Below are positions 1 to 8,064 of a stretch of DNA of 64,000 nucleotides, piece after piece; within the stretch, counting starts at the first letter, position 1; every line of letters starts with the position of its first letter. This DNA comes from G965237725 sp965237725 (GTDB lineage Bacteria > Pseudomonadota > Gammaproteobacteria > Arenicellales > Poriferihabitantaceae): the NCBI GenBank assembly GCA_965237725.1, contig OZ250151.1:1178001-1242000 (forward strand), read 5' to 3'. Below the pieces are notes generated by a model, which worked only from the letters and a program-made list of their open reading frames with translations, was not told the origin of the DNA and made no database searches. A program made the translations under genes and the position numbers.

Positions 1-573
1 ACCGTAGAAATACAGGTGCAGCATAATTGCACCGCTATAGGAAAATAGAAAAACATAAAAAATGGTAGCCCGGGTTGCTGCTTTGTTGAAACCGACGGCA
101 TTGGTATATATAGCAATGGCTGGGCCAGCCATTCCCATGGACGTGACCATAAGCCCTGAGACTATTCCAGCCGAAATCGCTCCCCGGGTGCTATCTTCAA
201 AATGTGAGGAAAACTTTTTTTTCAATGCGGTTATTAACAAGGCAATCATGATACTTATTGCAACGGCAATTTTTATTAGGCTGGAAGTCGCCATCATGTA
301 ACAAACAAACCCAATAGGGAATCCAATAGCCGTTCCAATCAGCAGATTTTTTGATGTCGATTTGGGGATGTCTTTAAAAACCACAAAAATCATCACAATA
401 GCAATTGCCAGGCTTAGAATCATGGCAAGCTGAATTGCGATATCTACCTCAACTACCAACAGGTAAATTGGCACTGTAATTAATGCGAATCCAAACCCAA
501 TGGCGCACTGCGCGATTGCCCCTAAAAGGGTAATAGCGATAAGTATTGTCCAGGAAATCAGTGAAAGGTCCAT
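1..573 (-). CDS. TauE/SafE-family membrane permease, 3' part cut by window edge
   Basis: The minus strand reads 191 codons from the ATG at 573 to the window edge with no stop, so the C-terminal part is missing. The protein is almost wholly hydrophobic, with about six membrane-spanning stretches and short polar loops. Near the N-terminus is AIGFGFALITVP, and around residue 140 is a second glycine-rich segment, SMGMAGPAIAIY. Two such repeats are characteristic of the TauE/SafE (formerly DUF81) family, whose members export or take up sulfite, sulfoacetate or other organic anions across the inner membrane. The substrate cannot be told from sequence. It lies downstream of nlpD on the same strand but is separated by 350 bp of repeats, so it is probably a separate transcription unit. 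Confidence 0.8.
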   Translation of the reverse strand, partial: MDLSLISWTILIAITLLGAIAQCAIGFGFALITVPIYLLVVEVDIAIQLAMILSLAIAIVMIFVVFKDIPKSTSKNLLIGTAIGFPIGFVCYMMATSSLIKIAVAISIMIALLITALKKKFSSHFEDSTRGAISAGIVSGLMVTSMGMAGPAIAIYTNAVGFNKAATRATIFYVFLFSYSGAIMLHLYFYG

Positions 574-628
574 ACCCGGAGTATAAGTCAAAGATCCGAC
601 GTTATTGACAATGGTATTTTAGACCTTA

Positions 629-895
629 TGGATCCTTCACTACGTTCAGGATGACAGGGTTACGCTCAGGATGACTCTCATCGGGCGAAGCCCTTTATAA
701 CTGTTAGCAGTCGGGTCGATATCCTTCGCTGTGCTGGGAACGGCAGTTAATCTGTCATCCTGAACATCGTGAAGGATCCATTTTCAATTAATCAGGTTAC
801 ACATCCGAGTCCGGGGTGGATGGGTCCTTCGTCGCTTCGCTTCTCAGGATGACAGCTATGCTGTCAGTTGGAGATCCTTCGCTTTGCTCAGGATG
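629..895. repeat. Cluster of dispersed GGATCCTTC..CTCAGGATGACA-type repeats
   Basis: This gene-free stretch holds at least four degenerate copies of a short module, ending in CAGGATGA(CA) or its complement. Positions 629-656 and 753-780 form an inverted pair matching at 26 of 28 bases. Further copies in the first orientation are near 822-853 and 872-895. A small perfect hairpin (7-bp stem TGACAGC/GCTGTCA) sits at 850-866. A partial TCATCGGGCGAAGCCC copy of the terminal hairpin module lies near 679-693. Repeats of this CTTCGCTCAGGATGACA type occur in intergenic DNA of many bacteria; their role is not established. No coding sequence was found in 574-923. Confidence 0.75.
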
Positions 896-924
896 AAACT
901 CATCGGGCGAAGCCCGATGAGTTT
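896..924 (-). terminator. Perfect 13-bp hairpin at the nlpD stop codon
   Basis: AAACTCATCGGGC (896-908) and GCCCGATGAGTTT (912-924) are exact complements around a GAA loop. The centre GCGAAGC is an unusually stable mini-hairpin. The right arm reaches the first base of the nlpD stop codon, so the hairpin would form directly at the 3' end of the nlpD transcript. There is no long U-tract on the minus strand. It may therefore be a mobile palindromic repeat acting as an mRNA 3'-end stabiliser or partial terminator rather than a classical intrinsic terminator. Confidence 0.6.
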
Positions 925-1688
925 CAATCTAAAAACTGTGCAGGGTCGACGGGTTCGCCGTCTTTTCGAATTTCAAAATGCAACATCACCGTATCAGTAC
1001 CGCTTTGACCCATGGTGGCAATTTGTTGTTCTGGGGCGATAGCCTGGCCTTCGGTGACCAGTATTTTGCGATTGTGGGCATAGGCACTTAAAAACTGAGT
1101 GGAGTGTTTTAGGATAACCAGTTTGCCATAACCTCTTAGTCCCTCGCCCACGTATACCACCTCTCCAGCTGCAGTGGCCTTGACCGGGCTATCCTCGAGC
1201 CCTGCAATTTGAATGCCGTTGCTGCCTTCCGACGGCGAAAATTTTCCAATCAGTTTCCCTTCTGCTGGCCAGTTCCATTCTCGCGGAGAGCTGGAAAAAG
1301 AGACTACAGGGGCCGACTCTATTTTTGAAGTTTCGATTCGTGCTGGCGCATTTACGGGTAATTTTTTAACATATTCGGGCTCCCTTAGCTGTGTTGATAC
1401 TGGGTCCAGAGGCGTGATTTTTGTAGCGGGCTTCCTCAGCAGAACAATTTGGCCCGGGGTAATTTCATAAGGTTTTTTCAGATTGCTCCACTCTGCAATA
1501 TCAAGATAATCTACCCCAAAAGCCCAGGCAATTTTGTAAATTGAATCCTGATGCTTGACTTCGTAGGCTTGGGGAATATTTCTCGATGGCGACTTATTGA
1601 TAATTGGTGCACTAGAAGTTGATCCACAACCCGACAAAAATCCCAGAACTAGCCCAACGAACAAACTGATCGTAATTATTCTCTTCAT
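924..1688 (-). CDS. nlpD: NlpD-like lipoprotein: LysM plus degenerate M23 (LytM) domain
   Basis: This 254-aa outer-membrane lipoprotein starts with a signal peptide ending in the lipobox LSGC (lipidated Cys21). It continues with a peptidoglycan-binding LysM domain (about 41-86, starting YEVKHQDSIYKIAWAFG), a proline-rich linker, and an M23 domain (about 155-254). The usual zinc ligands of the HxxxD motif are replaced in NGIQIAG, while YAHN and LHFEIR remain. This is the degenerate LytM form that activates cell-wall amidases (AmiC-type) at the septum instead of cutting murein. The ATG at 1688 overlaps the yqaA stop as ATGA, so the two genes are translationally coupled. A longer reading frame exists upstream, but it lies inside yqaA and lacks the signal peptide position. 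In many gammaproteobacteria rpoS follows nlpD; here it does not. Confidence 0.9.
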   Translation of the reverse strand: MKRIITISLFVGLVLGFLSGCGSTSSAPIINKSPSRNIPQAYEVKHQDSIYKIAWAFGVDYLDIAEWSNLKKPYEITPGQIVLLRKPATKITPLDPVSTQLREPEYVKKLPVNAPARIETSKIESAPVVSFSSSPREWNWPAEGKLIGKFSPSEGSNGIQIAGLEDSPVKATAAGEVVYVGEGLRGYGKLVILKHSTQFLSAYAHNRKILVTEGQAIAPEQQIATMGQSGTDTVMLHFEIRKDGEPVDPAQFLD

Positions 1689-2269
1689 AGTATTTTCACA
1701 ACGTAAAATCCGGCCACTGCAAGTATCAACACACCCCATCCAATCCACTCCATCCATTTCTCCAGAACCGGTTCAATTTTATCGCCACCCCATTTCAATA
1801 ATCCTGCAACCAGAAAAAACTGGGAAGCGCGACCAACCAGGGAGGCCAAGGTAAAGGGGATCAGGGCCATGCCCAGCACACCCGATGTTATGGTGAATAA
1901 TTTGTAAGGAATGGGCGTCAATCCGGCAAGCAGTACCAGAGCAACCCCGTACTGATCAAACCAGAATTTCATTTTATCAAATTTATCGCCGAGGTGATAA
2001 AAATCCAGAATATGCTGACCAACCTGGTCAAATAGAAAGTAACCAATCAAATAGCCGAACAGTCCACCGAGCACCGATGTAATGGTTGTGACCAAAGCCA
2101 ACCACCACGCCTTCTCTCTTTTCGCCATGACCATTGGTGCCAACATTAATGATGTTGGGATGGGAAAAAACGAGGATTCGATAAAACTGACCCCGGCAAG
2201 ATATCTCACCGCGTGACGGTGGCGAGACCATTCCATGACCTTGTTGTAGAGAGAACCAAAAATTTTCAT
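1685..2269 (-). CDS. yqaA: YqaA/DedA-like (VTT domain) inner-membrane protein
   Basis: This 194-aa polytopic membrane protein belongs to the YqaA branch of the DedA/VTT superfamily. Diagnostic segments are the N-terminal FIESSFFPIPTSLMLAPM re-entrant region, the GGLFGYLIGYFLFD helix, and GLTPIPYKLFTITSGVLGM, which mirrors the first as the second re-entrant loop. DedA proteins act in envelope homeostasis, and several flip phospholipids or undecaprenyl phosphate; the role of YqaA itself is unsettled. It begins 18 nt after the pcm stop and overlaps the nlpD start by four bases. This matches the surE-pcm-yqaA-nlpD order found in other gammaproteobacteria. Confidence 0.88.
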   Translation of the reverse strand: MKIFGSLYNKVMEWSRHRHAVRYLAGVSFIESSFFPIPTSLMLAPMVMAKREKAWWLALVTTITSVLGGLFGYLIGYFLFDQVGQHILDFYHLGDKFDKMKFWFDQYGVALVLLAGLTPIPYKLFTITSGVLGMALIPFTLASLVGRASQFFLVAGLLKWGGDKIEPVLEKWMEWIGWGVLILAVAGFYVVKIL

Positions 2270-2287
2270 TATCTGAATTTTTAATTA

Positions 2288-2923
2288 TTAAGACTTACCA
2301 TTTAACATTGGCACAAATCGCACCGCTTCGCGTTGTTGTTCATCGAAGCCCCAAGGTGTTCGCGTGATAATTCTCAGATTTTGATCGTTACCATCACCGA
2401 CGGGAATCACCAATCGGCCACCCAAAGATAATTGATCCTTTAATTTCTGAGGCACTTCTACCGGAGCGGCGGTGACAATGATGCCGTCAAAAGGCTGGTT
2501 ACTTTCCCAGCCAACAAAACCATCTCCGTTATGGTAGCTGATATTCCGATACCCAAGCTCAGGTAACCGAGTCTTGGCTTCATTTTGTAAAGTTGAAATT
2601 CGCTCGATTGTGAATACCCAACTGACCAACTGGGAAAGAATTGAAGTCTGATAGCCGCAACCCGTTCCAATTTCCAGCACCTTTTTAACCGCGTTTTCGT
2701 TGTTAAGAATAAGCTCGGTCATCAATGCCACAATAAAGGGTTGGGAAATAGTTTGATTGTGGCCGATTGGTAGGGCAGTGTCTTCGTAAGCCTTATGTGC
2801 AAGGGCCTCATCGATGAACAAATGCCTTGGCGTATTCAAAATGGCGTCGAGGACCAGTTGGTTTAAAATACCCTGTTCACTCAATCGATCAATCAACCGC
2901 CGTCGGGTGCGCAGGGAAGTCAT
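2288..2923 (-). CDS. pcm: Protein-L-isoaspartate O-methyltransferase
   Basis: The product (211 aa) uses S-adenosylmethionine to methylate isoaspartyl residues in aged cytoplasmic proteins so that they can revert to aspartate. It shows the family segments ALPIGHNQTISQPFIVALM, SAM motif I VLEIGTGCGYQT, the DGIIVTAAP motif and the terminal AVRFVPMLNG. I chose the ATG at 2923 (MTSLRTRRRL) because an AAGGGA ribosome-binding site lies 5 nt upstream and Pseudomonas Pcm begins with nearly the same residues. An ATG at 2968 would add 15 residues. The still longer frame starting at 3067 translates the mobile repeat upstream and is unlikely to be used. The repeat lies between surE and pcm, which are usually adjacent or overlapping. 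Confidence 0.93.
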   Translation of the reverse strand: MTSLRTRRRLIDRLSEQGILNQLVLDAILNTPRHLFIDEALAHKAYEDTALPIGHNQTISQPFIVALMTELILNNENAVKKVLEIGTGCGYQTSILSQLVSWVFTIERISTLQNEAKTRLPELGYRNISYHNGDGFVGWESNQPFDGIIVTAAPVEVPQKLKDQLSLGGRLVIPVGDGNDQNLRIITRTPWGFDEQQREAVRFVPMLNGKS

Positions 2924-2977
2924 ACCGATCCCTTGCCGTTGTCTGGAACTGGTTTCGATTGTAGGCATATTAATTAG

Positions 2978-3152
2978 GGAACTTCTGAACAAGTCTGGGC
3001 GAATCAAATTGCCACTTAAAATGGAGCTGGGCAAAATGATCAAGATCAAGGCAAAAAATTGGTGCAATAGCAGGGCTATTCCGAGATTTTTTAACGTAGA
3101 TATTGATTATTTTGGGCTCAATTTGATCGGTCATGACTTGTTCAGAGGTTCC
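2978..3152. mobile_element. MITE-like element, copy A (175 bp)
   Basis: Copy A starts GGAACTTCTGAACAAGTC (2978-2995) and ends GACTTGTTCAGAGGTTCC (3135-3152), terminal inverted repeats matching at 17 of 18 positions. The direct repeat TTAG flanks it exactly (2974-2977 and 3153-3156), as expected of a 4-bp target duplication. The interior is shared with the copies at 10895, 15825 and 39239 and includes a short palindrome around GCAATAGCAGGGCTATT. It encodes no transposase, so it would depend on one elsewhere. It belongs with copy B to the AACAAGTC subfamily and lies 54 nt upstream of the pcm start. Confidence 0.85.
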
Positions 3153-3213
3153 TTAGATGAAACAACGATAAGAGTGGATTATATATTGACCCAATCCATA
3201 ATTTAATTAACTT

Positions 3214-3993
3214 TCAATTAGAAAATTTTTTACTGGCGCTATCGACCCACTGGTCCACCGCATGCATCTGAGCGAAATCTGTCATATCCAGAGTAATCGG
3301 CGTAATGGACACCCTGTTTTTTGCAATGGCATCAAAATCGGTACCTTTGCCACATTCATTCCTGGGTCCGGGCGGCCCTATCCAGTAAACATTGTCACCA
3401 TTTTGAGCATCGTCATTTATCACTGACTGGGACTGAAAACGACTTCCCAATCGGGTCACTTCAATTCCTCTGATTTGCTTATAAGGTAAATCTGGAACAT
3501 TAACGTTTAACACTGGAACGTCTTTAAGTGTGTCGAGGGTATCCGCCCCATCTCTGAGCATTTGCAATAAATCAACAGCCACCTGTGCTGCCGCATCATA
3601 ATGATCCAGATGATGGCCAGCAAGGGAAATGGCCAGCCCAGGATAGGCCAAAAATCGCCCTTCAATGGCCGCGGCGACGGTTCCCGAGTAAATCGTGTCA
3701 TCGCCCAAATTGGGTCCATCGTTAATGCCAGAAATCACAATATCGGGCTCAAAATTCAGCAGACCGGTCACCGCCAGGTGGACACAGTCCGCGGGCGTCC
3801 CATCGACGGAATAAAATCCATTTTCATGGGTTCGCACCTTAATTGGCTGGCGCAAGGATAAAGCGCTGCTGCAACCGCTGCGATTGTGTTCCGGCGCAAC
3901 CACGGTAACTTCCCCCAGATCGGCGATGGCCCGGTGTAACACCAACAGCCCTTCCGCATCATAACCATCATCATTGCTGAGCAAAATTTTCAT
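3214..3993 (-). CDS. surE: 5'/3'-nucleotidase (survival protein SurE)
   Basis: SurE is a metal-dependent cytoplasmic phosphatase that dephosphorylates nucleoside monophosphates and short polyphosphates. The 259-aa product has the N-terminal metal-binding NDDGYDAEG (residues 7-15), APEHNRSGCSSALS around 34-47, DGTPADCVHLAV, and the active-site block SGINDGPNLGDDTIYSGTV. Length and motifs are typical. It starts at ATG 3993 and is divergent from the ABC transporter, with 138 bp between the two start codons. It is the first gene of the surE-pcm-yqaA-nlpD cluster, which a MITE copy now interrupts just downstream of it. Confidence 0.95.
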   Translation of the reverse strand: MKILLSNDDGYDAEGLLVLHRAIADLGEVTVVAPEHNRSGCSSALSLRQPIKVRTHENGFYSVDGTPADCVHLAVTGLLNFEPDIVISGINDGPNLGDDTIYSGTVAAAIEGRFLAYPGLAISLAGHHLDHYDAAAQVAVDLLQMLRDGADTLDTLKDVPVLNVNVPDLPYKQIRGIEVTRLGSRFQSQSVINDDAQNGDNVYWIGPPGPRNECGKGTDFDAIAKNRVSITPITLDMTDFAQMHAVDQWVDSASKKFSN

Positions 3994-4131
3994 GGCAGGT
4001 TTATACAGGGTTAAGGCTAAAATGTCACATCAATAAATCGGTAATCCGATATCGATTCTCCGATACATGCTGTGTAATGGTCGAAAAAAACGTATCATTG
4101 CCCACAATATTAATAGCCAATTATTATCAAT

Positions 4132-6003
4132 TTGTTCAATTCCATTTTCACCTGGTTCGAAAACTACAACGATCCTTTCCCCGACGAGATTCCACCCAGG
4201 CCACCGGCCAGTTTATTCGGTTTTGTTGGGCACTATGCCAAACCTTTCTGGAAATTAATCGCGGTGAGTGCCGCATTATCCACGACTATTGCCTTGATCG
4301 AAGTTTACCTGTTCTCATTTGTGGGTAATCTGGTTGACTGGCTGGCAACCGCTGACCGTGAATCGTTCTGGGAATTGCATCGAATCAAAATTATTACCAT
4401 CGCCGGCGTCACCATGATTTTGTTGCCGCTGCTTAAGTTTTTGTATGAAGCGACAGTGCACCAGGGCATGCTGGGCAATTTCGCCATGCGCACCCGCTGG
4501 CAGTCTCATCGTTACCTTCTGCGCCAAAGCGTGGAATTCTTTCAGAATGACTTCGCCGGCAGAATAGCGGCAAAAATGATGCAGACTTCCCTGGGTGTGC
4601 GCGATACCATCATCAAGGCAACTGAGGTAGTGCTGTATGTGGCAATCTATTTTACCGGCGCTGTTGTGCTTTTTGCCGCCAGTGATGTTCGGTTAACCTT
4701 CCCAATGATTGCATGGTTGAGTGGTTATATCCTGGTGATGTACATTTACATCCCGAGACTGCGCAAAGTTGCCATGGACCAGGCCGAAGCACGTTCCATG
4801 GTTACCGGCAGGGTGGTGGACAGCTATACCAATATCACCACGGTAAAAATGTTTGCCCATGCAAACTACGAAGACAATTACGCCAAAGAGGGCATGAAAG
4901 AATTTCTGGCGCCGGTTTATCTGCAAATGCGGATGTCCACTAATCTGTCTTTTTTGCTCTCGGGATTGAATGCGTTTTTACTGGTTGGGGTTGCTGCCAG
5001 CTCAATCTGGCTTTGGTATGAACAAGCCGTCACCCCTGGGGAAATTGCATTTGCTATTGGACTGGTTTTACGGCTACAGGGCATGTCCCAGTGGATACTC
5101 TGGGAGATTTCCACTGTGTTTGAAAATATCGGTGTGGTCCAGGATGGTATTGAAACCATTTCCAGGGAAATTTCCATTGTTGATGAAGCTGATGCCCAGC
5201 GACTTGATGTCACTCGGGGCGCTATTGAATATGAAAACATTTCTTTTAACTATGGCAAAGACGATGGCGCCCGTGGTGTTATTGAGAATTTGAACCTGTC
5301 CATCGCTGGAGGAGAGAAAATAGGCATCGTTGGCCGATCCGGCGCAGGCAAATCAACCCTGGTCAGTGTGTTATTGCGGTTTTATGATCTTGGCCAAGGA
5401 AAAATTTTAATCGACGGCCAGGATATTAAAGCGGTGACCCAGGATAGTTTGCGCTCCCAGATTGGAATGGTCAGTCAGGATACCTCCCTGCTCCATCGCT
5501 CGGTGTTCGATAACATTCGATACGGTAGCGAACACGCCACCATGGAAGATGTGGTTGCGGCGGCCAAACAGGCCAAGGCGGATGAATTTATTGCCGGGCT
5601 GGAGGATTTATGGGGCGAGTCTGGTTACCAGGCTCATGTCGGCGAACGCGGGGTCAAGTTGTCCGGCGGCCAGCGCCAGAGAGTTGCCATCGCCCGAGTG
5701 TTATTAAAGAATGCACCCATATTAATTCTCGATGAAGCCACCAGTGCACTGGACTCTGAAATTGAAGCGGCGATTCAGGATAGCCTGTATAAATTGATGG
5801 AAGGCAAAACCGTCATGGCCATCGCCCACAGATTATCAACCATTGCCCAGATGGATCGATTAATCATTATGGATGAAGGACAAATTGTAGAACAAGGCAG
5901 TCACAATGAGTTATTGAAGAACCGCGGACTGTATAGCGAGTTATGGGCGAGGCAATCCGGCGGATTTCTGGCTTATGACCGGAAGGAAACAAGCAAGGCC
6001 TAA
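4132..6003 (+). CDS. ABC exporter, fused permease and ATPase (MsbA-type half transporter)
   Basis: The product (623 aa) has an N-terminal six-helix type-I export permease (about 40-330) followed by an ATPase domain. ATPase motifs are Walker A GRSGAGKST (401-409), signature LSGGQRQR (from 510), Walker B LILDEA (531-536, catalytic E535) and switch histidine H566. It would act as a homo- or heterodimer moving lipophilic substrates, peptides or drugs out of the inner membrane; the substrate is unknown. The start is the TTG at 4132: an in-frame TAG lies 15 nt upstream, and the resulting N-terminus (FTWFENYNDPFP) resembles that of related exporters, while the next ATG is far inside the domain. No partner half-transporter is adjacent. 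Confidence 0.88.
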   Translation: MFNSIFTWFENYNDPFPDEIPPRPPASLFGFVGHYAKPFWKLIAVSAALSTTIALIEVYLFSFVGNLVDWLATADRESFWELHRIKIITIAGVTMILLPLLKFLYEATVHQGMLGNFAMRTRWQSHRYLLRQSVEFFQNDFAGRIAAKMMQTSLGVRDTIIKATEVVLYVAIYFTGAVVLFAASDVRLTFPMIAWLSGYILVMYIYIPRLRKVAMDQAEARSMVTGRVVDSYTNITTVKMFAHANYEDNYAKEGMKEFLAPVYLQMRMSTNLSFLLSGLNAFLLVGVAASSIWLWYEQAVTPGEIAFAIGLVLRLQGMSQWILWEISTVFENIGVVQDGIETISREISIVDEADAQRLDVTRGAIEYENISFNYGKDDGARGVIENLNLSIAGGEKIGIVGRSGAGKSTLVSVLLRFYDLGQGKILIDGQDIKAVTQDSLRSQIGMVSQDTSLLHRSVFDNIRYGSEHATMEDVVAAAKQAKADEFIAGLEDLWGESGYQAHVGERGVKLSGGQRQRVAIARVLLKNAPILILDEATSALDSEIEAAIQDSLYKLMEGKTVMAIAHRLSTIAQMDRLIIMDEGQIVEQGSHNELLKNRGLYSELWARQSGGFLAYDRKETSKA

Positions 6004-6009
6004 AGCTAA

Positions 6010-6600
6010 TTAAAACATCGCCTTCAATTGATCCAGCCGGGTGATCTTGTGGTGGGCAAATTCCGGCCACGCAAACACGCCCTGATGATCATAATGAACG
6101 GTATTAATTCCGGCCTTGAAACCGGCTTCAATATCATAAAGATAATCACCAACAATAACGGTTTCGTCTTTTTCCGCCTGCCATAAATCCAACAGGTGAA
6201 TGACACCGTCAGGATTGGGTTTTGGCAAACACGAATCCCGGCTGATAATAGTTCGCTTTTCAAAAAATCGGGACAGCCCTGCCGCCTCCAGAGTGGCATG
6301 AGTAATTTTGTCACCATTACGGGTTAGTATCCCTAAGGTTTTGCCCTTATGGATTAATTGGTCAAGCAGCGAGTCAACACCCGGTTGAGGTTGGGCCTGA
6401 TAAGCCAGATCCATTTCCAATTGATGGAGCATTTGAATTGCTGCTTTTGCCTGGTCTTCGGGCATTTTGTCGATAGCTTCGAGGATCGGCTGACCTGGGG
6501 CGATACCAATCGATTTTCGAATATCCTCAAAATTATGAATGGGCAGGGTTAACGTCCCATCCATATCAAAAATCCAGTAGTTGCAGGTTTTTAGGGGCAT
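6010..6600 (-). CDS. HAD-superfamily phosphatase (HAD-IA type)
   Basis: This 196-aa cytoplasmic hydrolase has the four HAD motifs: DMDGT (12-16, nucleophile Asp12 and acid Asp14), the threonine in GILTRNG, lysine in CLPKPNPDG, and the acidic pair in VGDYLYDIEAG. An alpha-helical cap lies between motifs 1 and 2, as in the phosphoglycolate-phosphatase/beta-phosphoglucomutase branch. The substrate is not predictable from these motifs. It is convergent with the ABC exporter, with only 6 nt between the two stop codons, so the two transcripts must overlap. Confidence 0.88.
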   Translation of the reverse strand: MPLKTCNYWIFDMDGTLTLPIHNFEDIRKSIGIAPGQPILEAIDKMPEDQAKAAIQMLHQLEMDLAYQAQPQPGVDSLLDQLIHKGKTLGILTRNGDKITHATLEAAGLSRFFEKRTIISRDSCLPKPNPDGVIHLLDLWQAEKDETVIVGDYLYDIEAGFKAGINTVHYDHQGVFAWPEFAHHKITRLDQLKAMF

Positions 6601-6710
6601 CGCTGATTATTGGTTTGCCCGAGTCAGTTAAATCTTGGGGCGGTTAAAATAGTATGGGATTATACTTGCAGAACAACCCAATTTATTAAGTTACCAGCAA
6701 TGACTGTACC

Positions 6711-7181
6711 ATGCGCACAATAATCAGGCACCCAGACAGACTCCGGAAACTCGCACAATTTGTGGTTTTAATTGCCATTTTGGCCGGCATCTATTTATAC
6801 GATGTCTACGTCGAACCAAATCCGGAAAACCAGACGTTTGATCGCAGCACGGTTTCCGTTCTGGATCAGGCAATTAGCAATCGTTTAAGCGATGTTCAGG
6901 TCGAAGGTTCCGGGCGGGTGGTGAAGGTATTACCCGATGACACCCAGGGCAGCCAGCACCAACGCTTGCTAGTCAAACTCGATTCCGGTCATGTGGTTCT
7001 CATCGCCCACAACATTGACCTCGCTCCCCGGATTGATCAAATTTCTGTAGGAGACAAACTTTCATTCTTCGGCGAATTTGAATGGAATGACAAAGGTGGT
7101 GTGGTTCACTGGACACACCATGATCCTCAAGGAAGACATCCCGACGGCTGGCTCGATTACGAGGGACAGAAATATCAATAA
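6711..7181 (+). CDS. DUF3465 family protein with one N-terminal membrane anchor
   Basis: The protein (156 aa) has one hydrophobic helix (about 15-31) and a C-terminal domain with conserved segments SQHQRLLVKLDSGHVVLIAHN, DLAPRI and GGVVHWTHHDPQGRHPDGW. These match the DUF3465 family as I remember it. The domain has an OB-like pattern of strands (SGRVVKVL...LSFFGEFEW) and several histidines that could bind metal, but no activity is established. The anchor places the domain in the periplasm if the N-terminus is cytoplasmic. The next gene on the same strand starts 44 nt after its stop, so they may share a transcript. Confidence 0.75.
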   Translation: MRTIIRHPDRLRKLAQFVVLIAILAGIYLYDVYVEPNPENQTFDRSTVSVLDQAISNRLSDVQVEGSGRVVKVLPDDTQGSQHQRLLVKLDSGHVVLIAHNIDLAPRIDQISVGDKLSFFGEFEWNDKGGVVHWTHHDPQGRHPDGWLDYEGQKYQ

Positions 7182-7225
7182 AAGCTGTGATATCCTTTGA
7201 ATCTGTAACTAATCAGGACGGCAAA

Positions 7226-8023
7226 ATGAAAACAAACCATTTTCTCAAACTCGGGTCACTTTTACCCTCACTGGGCTTGGCGCTACTGGTATCAGGATTT
7301 TCGGTTATGCCGAAGGCTATCCACGCCGCAGAAGATAGTGAGACCCAGTCAAAACTAAAAGCAGCCCTGGCTATGGAACATCGTTCTGAAAAAAATCGGG
7401 CAAGAGATGACAATCGCAGCCCGTTGAAGGCAATGGAATTTTGCAAACTGGAAGCAGGCATGACCGTGCTTGAATTTGGCCCCGGCGCGGGCTGGTATAC
7501 TGAAATTCTCGGTCCGGTTTTACAGGAAAAAGGCAAACTGGTTTCGGCGTATAAGGATGAATGGCTGGAAAGACTGGACCCATTGCTGGAGAATGATTTT
7601 ATGTCCGCCGTGGAAATGCACCCCATCGATATTGGATGGAATGATGAGGAAAAACGATTCGACGTTGGCGATGTTGTTTACAATGTGCAAGACGTAGATC
7701 TAGCGTTAAATATCCGTGAATATCATAATTTTAATTCCCTCGGCGCAGCGATAGTCAACCAGGCAACCTACGACGTACTAAAATCAGGGGGATACTATTG
7801 TGTCATCGATCATACACGGAGGCATATGGAACCACGCAATTCAGAGAATCGTCGTCGTGCTGATCCGGTAAACGTCATACTCGAGATACAGGCTGCAGGA
7901 TTTACACTGATCGATTCAAGCGAACTCTTTTTTAAAGCTGATGATGAGTTACGTTATGAAGTTGGCAGAAAAACGGTAACCGGTAACACCGACAGATTCT
8001 CCTTGCTGTTTCAAAAACTATAG
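7226..8023 (+). CDS. Exported class-I methyltransferase-fold protein
   Basis: The product (265 aa) starts with a clear Sec signal peptide, cleavable after AIHA near residue 35. The mature part is a Rossmann methyltransferase domain: motif I VLEFGPGAGWYTEIL, a following acidic strand, and a late GGYYCVIDHTRRHM segment. It resembles the family annotated as predicted methyltransferase (COG4798), which often carries signal peptides. The ATG at 7226 is preceded by a CAGGA ribosome-binding site; an upstream frame start at 7187 would bury the signal peptide. Because S-adenosylmethionine is not known to be supplied to the periplasm, the true reaction or cofactor is open. Confidence 0.8.
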   Translation: MKTNHFLKLGSLLPSLGLALLVSGFSVMPKAIHAAEDSETQSKLKAALAMEHRSEKNRARDDNRSPLKAMEFCKLEAGMTVLEFGPGAGWYTEILGPVLQEKGKLVSAYKDEWLERLDPLLENDFMSAVEMHPIDIGWNDEEKRFDVGDVVYNVQDVDLALNIREYHNFNSLGAAIVNQATYDVLKSGGYYCVIDHTRRHMEPRNSENRRRADPVNVILEIQAAGFTLIDSSELFFKADDELRYEVGRKTVTGNTDRFSLLFQKL

Positions 8024-8026
8024 GTA

Positions 8027-8041
8027 GGGAGCCTCTGATTA
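8027..8041. repeat. Solo end of the MITE family
   Basis: GGGAGCCTCTGATTA lies 3 nt after the methyltransferase stop codon and matches the terminal repeat of copies C and D (GGAGCCTCTGATTA, 14 bases). No opposite end or interior was found nearby, so this is a decayed remnant or a chance match. Confidence 0.4.
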
Positions 8042-8064
8042 GTACTCTAGGTTTAACAGCTCGG

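Noticed and set aside
62..301. 79-codon plus-strand ORF at the left edge
   Set aside because: It is antisense to the TauE/SafE frame, which shows clear family motifs and membrane helices.
2924..3067. 48-codon N-terminal extension of pcm
   Set aside because: Most of it translates MITE copy A. A ribosome-binding site and homology support the ATG at 2923.
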